NCBI GenBank assembly: GCA_964030785.1
Contig: OZ034975.1
Location: 38,303,569-38,367,568 of the forward strand
Direction of reading: 5' to 3'
DNA: 64,000 nt
From: Siderastrea siderea
Lineage: Eukaryota; Cnidaria; Anthozoa; Scleractinia; Rhizangiidae
This document shows, piece by piece, positions 58,201-62,422 of this stretch; within the stretch, counting starts at the first letter, position 1; every line of letters begins with the position of its first letter. Below the pieces are notes generated by a model that was not told where the DNA came from, ran no database searches, and saw only the letters and a program-made list of their open reading frames with translations. Made by a program: the position numbers and the translations under genes.

Positions 58201-60509
58201 AATCAATAAAGAAAGTGATCTATCAAAAGATAAACTGGGGTCACCGAACGTTTAAGAGAGTTATACCCCGTGCATAGATATAAATTTCTATCCAGTGAGA
58301 TAGCAATATCTGTAAATAATTGTTTTATGCTGAGCGGGTATTGTTGCTAGATGTTTGTGCACGTAGGAGAAGGTCAGCATTATTTTTACTGGATAAGTGT
58401 AATTTTTTCGTTTATGTTGTTAGGAACTGAAATTTCACTGGAAGTGATTGTAGTGAATGCTGTATATCAATCAGATTATGACAACCTCAACAGCACAGTA
58501 GCAAAAGCATTTATGGATTCGTTTGAGTTGGAGGTTTGCTTTGTTATTATGGTGTAGTTACTTTGTAATTTCCTATATCTGGTCATTTTTCGTCCGCGCG
58601 CTACGTTTTAAGTGAGCTAGTTTCCAAAGAAACTGTGGTGCTGCGCCGCTGGGGAACTTTGGATTTTCAACTGGATTTTCAACTGACTTGATAGGCTAAA
58701 TTGGCCACCGTAGAGAAATTGCGAGCTGACATTTCGAGCATTAGCCCGTCGTCTAAACGAATCAAGGGATATGGAGAACAGTGGAGCTACGCTATTGGTG
58801 GGAACATGGTAACTCCAAAAAAAAAAACAATAAATTAGTTGAATGAAAAGCGTTCGTTGAAACCGTGGGGATATACTGTGCCGATTTGAAAAATTAAACT
58901 TTTGGTGTAGAAGTTTATCTCGGAACACTCAAGTCCTACGAAGTCGAAAGAAATCCGGCAAGATTGGCTTACCTAACTGGAGAGATGAACTCAAAACACT
59001 TCCTGTGGACAACCCGGCAGGTCAATGACAAGTAAAGCTATTGAAAGGCTAGTTATTTCAAAGGTCTATTTCATCTAAATTTTGAGATTGTGAAGAAGAT
59101 TAGAATATTTTTGTCGTTCTTGTCTCAAGAATAGTGGTGTGGATGGATGCATAAACCAAAGGAACAGACGTTATCCGCACGAACAAGATCATACTCAGCT
59201 ACCCGTGCACAATCAAACCAGCCATCTCCGACCAGCTGCAACACCATTCAATCTAAGTAAGCAGCAGCATACGTGAACCTTCCGCTGAGAACGACCACGG
59301 TCCTGTCCGGTGACGACACAACCAGGAGTTGACACACACGCAACCAGTTATTTTATGTCGATCATGTATCTTTAGTGGTTTTACGGGCGTTCATCGGTAA
59401 TGGGAAGAAATCGTTGAAGGTTAACTCCTTGCTAGACACCTTTTCCACTGATTCCTAAGCAAAAGAAGCAATCAATGAAGAATTTTTACAATGTGGTCAA
59501 GCGTAAACTCAGAATAAGTATTACAAACAGTAGCAGGCAGCTAGTCAGGCTTGTCAGCAAATCTAGAAGCAAATGTGCTGAACCATACTACAATTGACAC
59601 TCCTGAGCCGTTCAGTAGTCAGCGCTGAAGAAGAAAATTGGCCCATTTAGCCCTAGTCCACTTTAGAGAGCCACTTTATGAAGCCATTTTACCTGACCAG
59701 CTCACATTTTGTTATTTCCGACGCAGCACTACTGACAGCTTCTTTAGAAACCAACCAACAAGTTTTCACAGACGGTTACCCTGTCAAAAAATAAATTTCC
59801 GGGAAATAAATTTGTTAGTATTGCGTATTCCTTGTTCGATTAAGACTTCGTTATCTCGCCTTTATATCGTGTCCGTGTGCTGATCGATACGATAAATTAC
59901 CTGGCAGTATAGTAAATGTAAAAATACCGTAAAGCACTACCTTAAAGGGCTGAGTGAAAAAAATTAAGGCAACCGTTTCCCTTAAAAAAGAGGTTTGTGG
60001 TGTCATTATTCAAGAAATTACACTTGATATCAGTTATTTATCACGCCTTTTGGACGAGGTGAGTTCTTTTGTAAATAAAGAATGTAAGTAATGCCTCGGG
60101 TAAAATACCAGCCTTTAAAATTACTTGAGTTACTACCTTAACCTGTGATCCATTTTATTTTTCAGGTTAACAAAATCTGTAAGAACACATCAAGCTATAA
60201 TAAAGCAGAAGTCACTGGACTCAGGTGAGTAACACGCTGACTTTCCCTTTCGTTTTTGGAATATTAACGGTGACATTTTTATTAACAGGGATGGCAGTGT
60301 AATTGTCTCCTTCATCCTGTTCTTTATAACTCCCGTCACGACAAATGAAGGGCTTGCTGAACTAATCGTTGCTGTAAACAACGGCATCATCGGTCGCTAC
60401 ACCGTGAGATCTTTGAAAATCATCCAACAAGTGGAACCTACTTCCACACCTACAGTTGAAACTACCCCATCCGTCACGCCAAAAGATAAGACAACTCCGA
60501 GCCCGTCAG
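16088..60509 (+). CDS. Ig-repeat/SEA-domain cell-surface protein gene (multi-exon; continues past the window)
   Basis: Overall gene entry; the exons are listed separately. Layout: signal peptide (16088-16154), eight intact Ig-like exons, one broken Ig exon (33140-33468), and three exons forming a SEA domain with the autoproteolysis motif GSVIV plus a Thr/Pro-rich stalk. All junctions read in phase when the exons are joined and the broken one is skipped; the Ig exons are all phase 1-1. The product is predicted to be secreted or, more likely, anchored by a membrane segment past 60509. Adhesion or ligand binding is the family-level expectation for Ig arrays; SEA domains are common juxtamembrane and glycan-rich modules. 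A kinase gene lies just upstream in the same orientation, so this gene may itself be a receptor kinase, but no kinase exon is visible here. Confidence 0.8.
16155..16887. other. Start of intron 1, nothing recognised
   Basis: AT-rich intronic sequence without a coding frame or repeat that I can define. Confidence 0.4.
16888..17558. mobile_element. MITE with CACACTAGGGGACATGT termini
   Basis: A 17-base inverted terminal repeat at 16888-16904 and 17542-17558 bounds 671 bases. GGGGACATGT recurs inside near the left end. There is no transposase. It lies in intron 1 of the Ig-SEA gene. The target duplication is unclear. Confidence 0.7.
17559..18792. other. Intron 1 sequence without recognised feature
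   Basis: AT-rich DNA with short frames only. The ORF at 18483-18707 has no recognisable similarity and no splice context. Confidence 0.4.
18793..19091. mobile_element. TTAA-flanked MITE (AGGGTGACTTAGACGGTGCG ends)
   Basis: The left end AGGGTGACTTAGACGGTGCG and the right end CGCACCGTCTAAATCGCCC are inverted repeats with a few mismatches. TTAA lies at 18789-18792 and 19092-19095. The interior carries many TCGTA/TACGA motifs in both orientations (for example TACGACTGTCGTA). Non-coding. Confidence 0.75.
19096..19489. mobile_element. Second TTAA-flanked MITE (GGACGGTG ends), abutting the first
   Basis: TTAAGGACGGTGTCTCC at 19092 is mirrored by GGAGGCACCGTCCTTAA ending 19493. It shares its left TTAA with the right TTAA of the neighbouring MITE. 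Inner arms also pair (AGAGATAATTGAGC region against TAATTATCTCTGAAA). A half copy lies at 21829-21998. Confidence 0.75.
20346..20587. mobile_element. GGGCCCGGTTGC-type MITE
   Basis: GGGCCCGGTTGCCTAAAG near 20346 and the inverted form CTTTATGCAATTGGGCCC ending 20587 bound 242 bases; inner arms (ACTTAAGATTA / TAATCTTAAGT and AATCCGGAGGATT / AATCCTCCGGA) extend the pairing. A C14-A12 homopolymer run sits inside. GGGCCCGGTTG termini fit hAT-like MITEs as I recall them; the target duplication is not clear. Confidence 0.65.
20588..21828. other. Intron 1 sequence without recognised feature
   Basis: No convincing exon or repeat boundary. GGCTAG(C/G)AAGCGAGCGAAAAATC is duplicated at about 20692 and 20724. 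Frames at 21573-21818 show no known domain. Confidence 0.4.
21829..21998 (+). repeat. Left-half copy of the GGACGGTG MITE
   Basis: TTAAGGACGG and the following 160 bases match 19092-19250 (CTCCTTTTGTTACTGC, CTTATGACTATG, AAAAGCAG) and then stop. It is 130 bases before the first Ig exon of the Ig-SEA gene. Confidence 0.7.
22128..22457 (+). CDS. Ig-SEA gene exon 2: Ig-like domain lacking the canonical cysteines
   Basis: 330 bases, phase 1-1. The acceptor is CTTATTCATCAG and the donor is CGTT|GTAAGT. It codes for an Ig-like fold with NEGKNITLQW for strands B-C and LDSGDYRYTIEN for strand F, but both disulfide positions are replaced (Gln before Trp; Tyr in YRY in place of YxC). One Cys sits at the very start (CAPSYL). 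It could be a V-set-like or cysteine-free Ig domain. Its closest relative in the window is the broken exon at 33140. There is one NIT glycosylation site. Confidence 0.8.
22458..23200. other. Intron 2, first part, no feature seen
   Basis: AT-rich intronic DNA without recognised gene or repeat boundary. Confidence 0.4.
23200..23530 (+). repeat. SINE-like sequence with tRNA-like boxes
   Basis: A tRNA-like segment on the minus strand (TGGTGAGCGCA and GAGTTCGAGGCCC, about 23205-23260) precedes a + strand unit with GCGGTAGTGGTTA (A-box-like). The unit then carries GGTAACCTTGTGATGGACTA and GCATCCCATCCAGGAGGGAG, which I recall as the conserved tail of a widespread cnidarian SINE. No RNA gene of a standard type is claimed. 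Confidence 0.5.
23531..24710. other. Intron 2, no gene recognised
   Basis: Several short frames on both strands (23841-24448) overlap each other and show no family similarity. I treat them as chance frames. Confidence 0.35.
24711..25234 (+). mobile_element. Penelope-like fragment between perfect 125-bp inverted repeats
   Basis: Bases 24711-24835 and 25110-25234 are exact reverse complements. Between them a + strand frame (to TAA at about 25121) codes for DPHWYTRRVKEAIHIRLHP and SGIEIPEAWIP. This resembles the C-terminal end of a GIY-YIG endonuclease as found in Penelope-like retroelements. Flanking repeats in inverted orientation are also a Penelope trait. The reverse transcriptase is absent, so it is a severely 5'-truncated copy. 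Confidence 0.65.
25871..26318 (+). repeat. Repeat family B, + copy
   Basis: Matches 32471-32923 in inverted orientation (AAGAGCGAATGCCAGAAAAT, TTTTCGCTCATATTT, AATCGTGATGTAGTTTGTTT, AGGACGCG, TTTTTTCCATGTGCCC). Divergence is roughly one base in five, so the copies are old. The class is unknown. Confidence 0.75.
26319..28990. other. Intron 2 with low-complexity tracts, no gene recognised
   Basis: Holds a (TTAA)n/(TTTA)n tract near 26915-26965; a region near 27080-27370 where CCCTGTTTAGGACA recurs; a C9/G9 palindrome at about 27425-27441; and GT/G-rich tracts near 28330-28370. Short frames such as 27975-28259 show no known domain. Confidence 0.4.
28991..29112. repeat. Short direct duplication downstream of the gypsy ORF
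   Basis: CAAGTAACATAGTCTTTGAA occurs at about 29003 and again at about 29083, the second copy overlapping the end of the gypsy frame. This could be the edge of an LTR or a local duplication. No full LTR was found. Confidence 0.5.
29085..30845 (-). pseudogene. Ty3/gypsy pol fragment: RNase H end, integrase
   Basis: A 586-codon open frame, 5'-truncated; its first codon is TTG, so this is not a true start. Residues 1-80 are the RNase H C-terminal part (SQTEREALAVVWG, TTDHKPL). An HHCC zinc motif uses H193, H196, C226 and C229. The integrase core has D259 (LSIDFCGP), D314 (RTDNGPP) and E350 (NGEAER), giving an intact D,D35E spacing. The tail is Pro/Thr/Glu-rich and ends RRSARERRVPDHFKDYVT. Upstream (to about 30960) the frame stays open but shows no reverse transcriptase motifs, so reverse transcriptase, protease and gag are missing. 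The integrase part is remarkably intact, suggesting a young insertion broken by deletion. It lies antisense in the large intron of the Ig-SEA gene. Confidence 0.85.
31181..31237. repeat. (AAT)n microsatellite
   Basis: About 19 perfect AAT units. Confidence 0.95.
31238..32470. other. Intronic DNA, no gene recognised
   Basis: Includes a C-run near 31483 and TTTATTTAATTA-type low complexity near 31755-31790. Short frames show no known family. Confidence 0.4.
32471..32923 (-). repeat. Repeat family B, inverted copy
   Basis: Reverse-complement relative of 25871-26318, described there. The two copies bracket the gypsy fragment about 6.2 kb apart. Confidence 0.75.
33140..33468 (+). pseudogene. Ig-SEA gene: decayed Ig exon with intact splice sites
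   Basis: Clearly a paralogue of the exon at 22128. The protein order APSY.QEPSNPS, DGTF, PSYQNR, ASETTI, SRSDSGNYRYT follows the same path and ends at the same donor position. It is 329 bases long against 330, because one base is missing near 33211-33213 (CTTCA-TGG against CTCCAGTGG), which shifts the frame. Downstream in the restored register a TGA at 33345-33347 replaces a Ser codon. Yet the acceptor TCGTCGCAG and donor CAGT|GTAAGT remain good. If included it would truncate the protein; if skipped the frame is kept, because neighbours are phase 1-1. Like its relative, it lacks the Ig cysteines. Confidence 0.85.
33587..34156. mobile_element. piggyBac-like MITE with TTAA target sites
   Basis: The element begins CCCTATTTCGCCTGGG and ends CCCAGGCTTAATAGGG, inverted repeats with few mismatches, and is flanked by TTAA at 33583-33586 and 34157-34160. 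CCC termini plus a TTAA duplication are the marks of the piggyBac superfamily. It is 570 bases with no transposase, inserted inside a pentanucleotide array, which makes its borders unambiguous. Confidence 0.85.
34380..34481. repeat. Foldback with 44-bp arms
   Basis: CTTATTCGATGGCTTAACG at the left is mirrored by TTTAAACCATCGAATAAG at the right; the arms continue through TATAATACGCG. It interrupts the pentanucleotide array together with the next 180 bases, which are themselves bounded by TTATTATTCCACTTGG and AAGAGTGGAATAATAA. Confidence 0.75.
34931..35359 (+). repeat. Exact 106-bp direct repeat, 323 bp apart
   Basis: Bases 34931-35036 (AAATTCCCGCGAGATTGCCA... to TATAGGTTACG) recur without a visible difference at 35254-35359. 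The identity implies a very recent duplication, gene conversion or an assembly artefact. The 217 bases between show no gene. Confidence 0.85.
35433..35681 (-). CDS. Short ORF fragment of unknown family
   Basis: 82 residues including ITGHDLLSRRPGWMSQG and SCRFFPPDLAPNKPNFDKF. Composition and even codon use suggest it was once coding. I do not recognise the domain; it may be a fragment of a mobile-element protein. It is antisense in an intron of the Ig-SEA gene, with no introns or partners of its own visible. Confidence 0.3.
   Translation of the reverse strand: MFSCSRLVTREDTATITGHDLLSRRPGWMSQGIANVALAHRNVILVRDHLQVFETGSCRFFPPDLAPNKPNFDKFVSWFKND
35981..36232 (+). CDS. Ig-SEA gene exon: I-set-like Ig domain, heavily N-glycosylated
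   Basis: 252 bases, phase 1-1, acceptor CTCCTATTCAG and donor CAAT|GTGAGT. It has the full Ig signature: Cys in PLNCTADGKP, Trp in NFTWTSPGG, and LDEGAYNCTADNGVG for strand F with the second Cys. Seven N-X-S/T sequons lie in 84 residues (NIT, NET, NCT, NFT, NIT, NCT, NIT), an unusually dense set suggesting a highly glycosylated, exposed domain. Confidence 0.88.
36396..36674 (+). CDS. Ig-SEA gene exon: Ig-like domain with Trp replaced
   Basis: 279 bases, phase 1-1, acceptor TTTCACTGTAG and donor CACT|GTAAGT. Cys residues are conserved (NLICQAQANP and VDFSCIPFNYFG), but the core Trp is replaced by an aromatic pair (KYRFYREQ). Four N-glycosylation sites (NLT, NES, NTT, NYT) are present. A Mutator-like element begins only 40 bases after the donor. 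Confidence 0.85.
36714..37550. mobile_element. Mutator-like MITE with about 125-bp TIRs and a 9-bp target duplication
   Basis: The arms start CAGACTCGTACC at 36714 and end GGTACGAGTCTG at 37550. Pairing continues over about 120 bases (AGTCGCTATTTGTGA, AGAGAAGATTGGATTCTATT, GAAGGAAAAATAGCGACTGG). AAGTTATAC flanks it exactly on both sides (36705-36713, 37551-37559). Long TIRs plus a 9-base duplication point to the Mutator superfamily. There is no transposase. The intron from 37560 to 38361 holds nothing further. Confidence 0.85.
38362..38616 (+). CDS. Ig-SEA gene exon: Ig domain, module 1 first half
   Basis: 255 bases, phase 1-1, acceptor CAAAACTGGCAG and donor TTGT|GTGAGT. It is a classic I-set Ig: VVEGNGVTLFCNATGNPQPN, then ITWTKQGS, then RGDNGAVYKCSVQNILG. 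It is close to the exon at 48568 (most residues identical), showing they are duplicates. Three sequons are present. Confidence 0.9.
39072..39320 (+). CDS. Ig-SEA gene exon: Ig domain, module 1 second half
   Basis: 249 bases, phase 1-1, acceptor TTCTCTTCCAG and donor CAAT|GTAAGT. APIVTIQQCSTPVTE, then LYCNATGNPVPNTTW, then GGSYECLAWNGIGNND. An extra Cys in QQCSTP and one in KACTVDIQ suggest a second disulfide. It is the duplicate of the exon at 49312. The short upstream intron (38617-39071) has nothing recognisable. Confidence 0.9.
39678..40260. mobile_element. Harbinger-like MITE with TTA target sites
   Basis: It starts GGTCGTGTTTGG and ends AGAACACGACC, flanked by TTA at 39675-39677 and 40261-40263. 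The ends are rich in GGTTG/CAACC, which extend as an imperfect inverted repeat (AAAACCGTTTTCGGTTG near the left, CAACCAAAACCGGTTTCGG near the right). There is no transposase; 583 bases. Confidence 0.7.
42735..42848. repeat. Palindromic foldback with GGCGCGTAGCGCC centre
   Basis: CAATTATTCTACGAGGGCGC at the left mirrors the right end TAGAATAATTG; arms include GGATATCGAATGAT and ATCATTTGATATCC. The centre AACGAGGCGCGTAGCGCCGAGTT is close to self-complementary. It precedes related element sequence, as does the foldback at 4130-4317. Confidence 0.75.
42849..44105 (+). repeat. Repeat family C, longer copy nested in the hAT-like element
   Basis: 43270-44105 matches 15105-15945 in the same orientation. 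The left part (42900-43160) matches the minus strand of about 3690-3950, linking the three loci into one family. No intact protein frame is present. The right limit CCTAGTCCAGTTTTTAATAAT is the same in both same-orientation copies, which defines one end of the element. Confidence 0.7.
44736..45619. other. Intronic DNA, no gene recognised
   Basis: No exon, repeat boundary or known motif is visible. Confidence 0.4.
45620..46761. mobile_element. 1.14-kb TIR element carrying a single HIRAN-like ORF
   Basis: The left end CCTTATTGGTTCTTAATTTC and the right end read inverted, CCTTATTGGTACTTAATTTT, are inverted repeats matching at about 33 of 40 bases over the first 40. TA flanks both sides (45618-45619, 46762-46763). 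Near the ends TTAATTTCGCG-type blocks recur in direct and inverted form. The only sizeable frame is the minus-strand ORF 45884-46357; no transposase is seen. TA duplications are made by Tc1/mariner-type and some other elements, but the superfamily is not clear. Confidence 0.7.
45884..46357 (-). CDS. HIRAN-like domain protein (157 aa), intronless, inside the TIR element
   Basis: The frame starts with ATG at 46357 and stops at 45884. RGLHVYQYIWKPVIRETLHY is followed by RERNNNHDRHAIA and SIVGHLPREISRCTRFL. These fit the HIRAN domain pattern REPxNPxDxxAIxV...GHxPxxxA/S, a DNA-end binding fold known from HLTF/Rad5-type proteins and from stand-alone bacterial and mobile-element proteins. The tail is acidic (SSDSDEDDS). 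It is open over its full length without stops, so it is either recent or under constraint. A role in the element's mobility or in binding broken ends is inference. It is antisense to the host gene and lies in its intron. Confidence 0.65.
   Translation of the reverse strand: MNDSITTSLLCGLRGLHVYQYIWKPVIRETLHYIRERNNNHDRHAIAATKRLPGQLADSIVGHLPREISRCTRFLISQGEHVKVTVIDSKHQRSPLVQGGLEIPVTVCIENVSTSKNVLVLERYKKVVNEKYKEPINGNLLFLRDLYESSDSDEDDS
46783..48407 (-). repeat. Repeat family A, inverted copy
   Basis: Inverted relative of 11873-13745, about 33 kb away. Terminal blocks GGAGCACCATTGCTAAGCAA (left) and CCTGAAAGTGTTCCGAATTG in complement (right) define both ends consistently with the first copy. It is shorter by about 250 bases. 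It starts 20 bases after the HIRAN element ends. Confidence 0.8.
48568..48822 (+). CDS. Ig-SEA gene exon: Ig domain, module 2 first half
   Basis: 255 bases, phase 1-1, acceptor CTCCTTTTTAG and donor TTAT|GTGCGT (a weaker donor than its siblings). VVEGNGVTLFCNGTGNPPPN, ISWTKQGS, RGDNGAVYICKVKNKVG. Near-copy of the exon at 38362. Three sequons. Confidence 0.9.
48823..49311. other. Intron between module 2 exons, no feature seen
   Basis: About 490 bases, similar in size to the corresponding intron of module 1 (455 bases), as expected of a segmental duplication; sequence similarity between the two introns is not obvious by eye. Confidence 0.4.
49312..49566 (+). CDS. Ig-SEA gene exon: Ig domain, module 2 second half
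   Basis: 255 bases, phase 1-1, acceptor ACAATTCTTCCAG and donor CATT|GTAAGT. APTVTIQQCSTPVAE, LDCSATGNPVPSTAW, SGNYECLAWNGIGNNN. Duplicate of the exon at 39072, two residues longer, with the same extra Cys pair (QQCSTP and KSCSIDVH). Two sequons. Confidence 0.9.
49567..50009. other. Intron, no feature seen
   Basis: AT-rich; no repeat or frame recognised. Confidence 0.4.
50010..50261 (+). CDS. Ig-SEA gene exon: last Ig domain before the SEA region
   Basis: 252 bases, phase 1-1. The frame shows GESTNIECRADASPRAQYVW, then VDDSDDGYYTCTAENSLGSV, a good I-set Ig with Cys, Trp and YxC. Donor GCAA|GTAAGT. The acceptor was chosen as GTATGCTCAG at 50009 because it gives phase 1 and a length divisible by three; its pyrimidine tract is poor, so this start is less sure. 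One sequon (NFT). Confidence 0.82.
50262..53032. other. Intron with CRE-like motifs and a tRNA-like trace, no gene recognised
   Basis: TGACGTCA-like sites recur (50760, 50954, 51179) beside CAAGATGGCGGCC and GCGCCATCTTGG, an inverted pair near 50965-50996. A G12 run lies at 50835. Near 51960-52010 CGGCTTGCACTCACATGGCC and GAGTTCGATCCCTGA look like a tRNA-derived SINE trace. A frame at about 52240-52499 (DTILALQGIKNNELFIDPRF and following) reads like former coding DNA of unknown family, but I cannot place it. Confidence 0.35.
53033..53170. mobile_element. Tiny MITE with TTTACCTCGGTGTAAGAACC ends
   Basis: The 22-base terminal sequence at 53033-53054 is repeated exactly inverted at 53149-53170. 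Total 138 bases, non-coding. The class is unknown. Confidence 0.75.
53171..54310. other. Intronic DNA, no gene recognised
   Basis: No exon or repeat boundary visible before the minisatellite. Confidence 0.4.
54311..56095 (+). repeat. Minisatellite, about 19 copies of an 89-90-bp unit
   Basis: The unit contains CTATTTTAAGTCTCAGTTAC, TAATGAGGGGAACAGTAGC, ATCCAGATGTATCGTCGGAG and TGTGCGACTGTTACC. It recurs at about 54431, 54520, 54609, 54699, 54788, 54878, 54966, 55056, 55150, 55239, 55329, 55419, 55511, 55600, 55689, 55777, 55867, 55957 and 56044 (positions of the AGTAGC block). Two units (near 55135 and 55495) share a GTTAGGGTAC insertion and the ACGATTCC variant, marking a higher-order duplication. 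It lies in the intron between the last Ig exon and the SEA exons. Confidence 0.95.
56096..57125. other. Intronic DNA with an AATCAAT-rich segment
   Basis: From 56110 to 56260 AATCAAT/ATTGATT motifs recur in both orientations and could fold into a long imperfect hairpin. There is a G10 run near 56629. No gene is recognised. Confidence 0.45.
57126..57334. mobile_element. Small inverted-repeat element (CGGTCGTTTCGCCTACGA)
   Basis: An 18-base sequence at 57126-57143 recurs exactly inverted at 57317-57334. The interior is 170 bases, non-coding. A short MITE or foldback is likely. The next 680 bases (57335-58014) show no gene; frames there, including one at 57430-57639, resemble nothing known. Confidence 0.65.
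58015..58047. repeat. Perfect 14-bp hairpin with 5-base loop
   Basis: AAGGAATGCGGGGT, loop CCACA, ACCCCGCATTCCTT: a perfect, GC-rich stem in an AT-rich intron. No run of T follows that would suggest a Pol III terminator directly. It lies about 380 bases before the first SEA exon. Confidence 0.85.
58424..58533 (+). CDS. Ig-SEA gene exon: SEA domain, first part
   Basis: 110 bases, entered in phase 1 (acceptor TTATGTTGTTAG) and left in phase 0 (donor GGAG|GTTTGC, non-consensus after GT). TEISLEVIVVNAVYQSDYDN then LNSTVAKAFMDSFELE fits the first strand and helix of a SEA domain. The frame joins the last Ig exon (Arg across the junction) and the exon at 60166. Confidence depends on that consistent join and on the cleavage motif downstream. 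Confidence 0.75.
58534..60165. other. Intron within the SEA region, no gene recognised
   Basis: Short frames (58617-58928, 59638-59883) show no known family. No repeat borders were defined. Confidence 0.4.
60166..60224 (+). CDS. Ig-SEA gene exon: SEA domain, middle part
   Basis: 59 bases, phase 0 to 2. Acceptor TTTATTTTTCAG, donor TCAG|GTGAGT. It codes for VNKICKNTSSYNKAEVTGLR (the last codon is completed in the next exon). The VTGLR end is the strand just before the SEA cleavage motif. One sequon (NTS). Confidence 0.78.
60289..60509 (+). CDS. Ig-SEA gene exon: SEA cleavage motif, SEA end and Thr/Pro-rich stalk
   Basis: 221 bases, phase 2 to 1. Acceptor TTTTTATTAACAG, donor GTCAG|GTAGAC. 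DGSVIVSFILFF holds GSVIV, which fits the G-S-V-V-V autoproteolysis motif of SEA domains (cut between Gly and Ser). The domain closes with AELIVAVNNGIIGRYTVRSL. It is followed by a Pro/Thr-rich linker (VEPTSTPTVETTPSVTP and KDKTTPSPSG), a likely O-glycosylated stalk. The next exon, expected to enter in phase 1, was not found before 64000. Confidence 0.85.
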
Positions 60510-61006
60510 GTAGACTAAATACCTTGGTTGTGGATTGTATAACATGTACGCATTGACAAACGCAAAAATTGTAGCATCATTTTAATCCGTAGACTTGTTA
60601 TTTATTTTTGCGGCAATTCTGTTAATTCAGTGAAATAATGAGGTATGGAGATTCATCGGATTTTAACGAAACTTGGCCAAAATGTTTGACAGACATCACG
60701 ATTGTACAAAATTGTGTGAGGGGTTTAAAGGTCAAATAAACCAAAATTTCGACATTTTTTCTTTCAATCCAAGTTACTTGTTATGTGTTGATTTGGTATC
60801 AAATAAACATATTCTGAAGTTTCAAGTCAATTGGACTTAGGATCGCAGAGATAATGGCACGTGAAAAGTGCTACTTTTTGGCCTTCATAATCGTAGAGTG
60901 GTCGGGAAAGTTGTCGGTAAATTGTCGGAAATAACACTAGTGACGTCACTGTTGGCGAGCTGGAAAATTGCGGGGATTCGAAGTGTGAGGACTTGAGCGG
61001 AAACTC
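60510..61006. other. Intron, no feature seen
   Basis: AT-rich; no exon candidate in phase 1 was found. Confidence 0.4.
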
Positions 61007-61161
61007 ATGGTGTTTTGTGCTGCTATGAGGGTAAAGTAAATAGTTTGAAGTTTCCAGAAGACCCAGAACTGCCTCAAGAATGGCTCACAGAATGAAAGGA
61101 AGATCGTTTCAACCCACAAAACACTGATTCACGTGTCTGTGCAGACCAGTTTACACCACAG
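61007..61161 (+). pseudogene. Broken THAP-domain exon
   Basis: ATG at 61007 opens VFCAAMRVK, then stops; the frame continues as KFPEDPELPQEWLTE, a stop, and DRFNPQNTDSRVCADQFTPQ before CAG|GTAACC. This is the order of a THAP zinc-finger: early Cys, KFPxDxxLxxxW, then RVCxxHF. Here the His is Gln, the second early Cys is missing and at least three stops are present. THAP domains occur in P-type transposases and in host regulators; this copy is dead. Confidence 0.7.
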
Positions 61162-61773
61162 GTAACCAAAGCGATTCGATCGAAAATAATCGGCGGTTTT
61201 CCATGGAAAATACCTAAAAATCCAAATAAAGCTTGAAGAACGTTACCTGTTATGTGTTTGCTGTGTTTTTGCCGGTTTTCCGAGCTTGTGGAGGTTGTTT
61301 TGAGTGGTAAGTTACAGCGGTATAAACCACCATGTCCGCCCAAGAACGGAGCAACTTCACACGGGAATTCCAATTGCGTGTTGAGCATTTGCACAACGTA
61401 GAAATTTAGAGGTAAGAATTTTGCATTTTGTTCAATATAACTATGACTGGCTTGTATCTTCGATGGTTGTTAACTCTTTCAGTTAGTTTACTTGAGAATT
61501 ATAAGTCATAGCAGTTACTAAGCATTAACAATAACCTCGGGTTTTTGGCGCATTAATTAGGCTTCAATAATTATAAACAAACGTAAATTTCGAGCTCTGA
61601 ATGTAATATTTTTCACACACCAAAATATTTCAGTTTTATCGCTTTCACTCAGCGGCTGCAGGCCCTTCTTAAGCCTCTCACAAACCAACACTCAAGACAA
61701 CCAACAACATAAACCCAGATTTAATAAACTGGCCTAGTTTCTAAGTGTTGTGGCTTTTCACTGGCAAGCAGGT
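61162..61773. other. Intronic or flanking DNA, no gene recognised
   Basis: May include the rest of the THAP-bearing element (no borders found). The antisense frame at 61074-61394 mostly shadows the THAP remnant. Confidence 0.35.
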
Positions 61774-62422
61774 CCCAGGGGGGGGGGGGGGGTACTCCGG
61801 GTTTCAAGTGACGGTGGTAATCGAAGGATTTTTTTTGGGGGGGGTTGAAATTTTCCATTCCGGGATGTTTTTGGGTAGGAAAATTTGGCAAGTATTTTTT
61901 TGGGTGGCTTGATTTAAGTAGAGATTTTTTGGGTATTCAAAACAATCTGAAGAATTGTGGTAGTGCCTGTGTATCCTGGCCGCGTAGTTCTGCGAATATT
62001 AAGTACTGACAACCAAACTTGTTTTGCGGTTGTTCTAATTATATTTAACGATGGTGTCACATTACATTGCATTTGTTTCATAAAACCGGTTATACAATAG
62101 TCCGCAAAGTGTCCCGGGTGTATTTCACAAGGCTTCAATTCATTCAACTGATTTCTCATCAATCGTGTTTATCACCCGGCTTTATCCTCACTGGAGTTCC
62201 CTTTTGCTGTAGTGAATTCTTGATATCTTTCGCTTGTGACTTGTGGGTTAATCCTTTCTGGAAATTTTTGAGGCTCGAAAATTCGGCATGGGATTTTGGG
62301 GGTTAATTTTTGGTCCAGGGATTTTTTGGGTTCCTTGGAGGCCCTAGGGATTTTTTTTTGGTTTTGATTTTTGCTCCCATTCGATCATCTCCGTCACTTG
62401 AAATCCGGAGTACCCCCCTGGG
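61774..62422. mobile_element. hAT-like MITE with exact 8-bp target duplication
   Basis: The ends CCCAGGGGGG...TACTCCGG and CCGGAGTACCCCCCTGGG are inverted repeats; the arms continue as TTTCAAGTGACGG and CCGTCACTTGAAA. AAGCAGGT flanks both sides exactly (61766-61773, 62423-62430). The interior is rich in GGGTATTTTTTGGG-like words. 649 bases, no transposase. The perfect duplication implies a fairly recent insertion. Confidence 0.88.

Noticed and set aside
22128..60509. Each Ig exon as a separate small gene
   Set aside because: Every one has AG and GT borders and phase 1-1, and only the first (16088) has a start with a signal peptide, so they belong to one gene.
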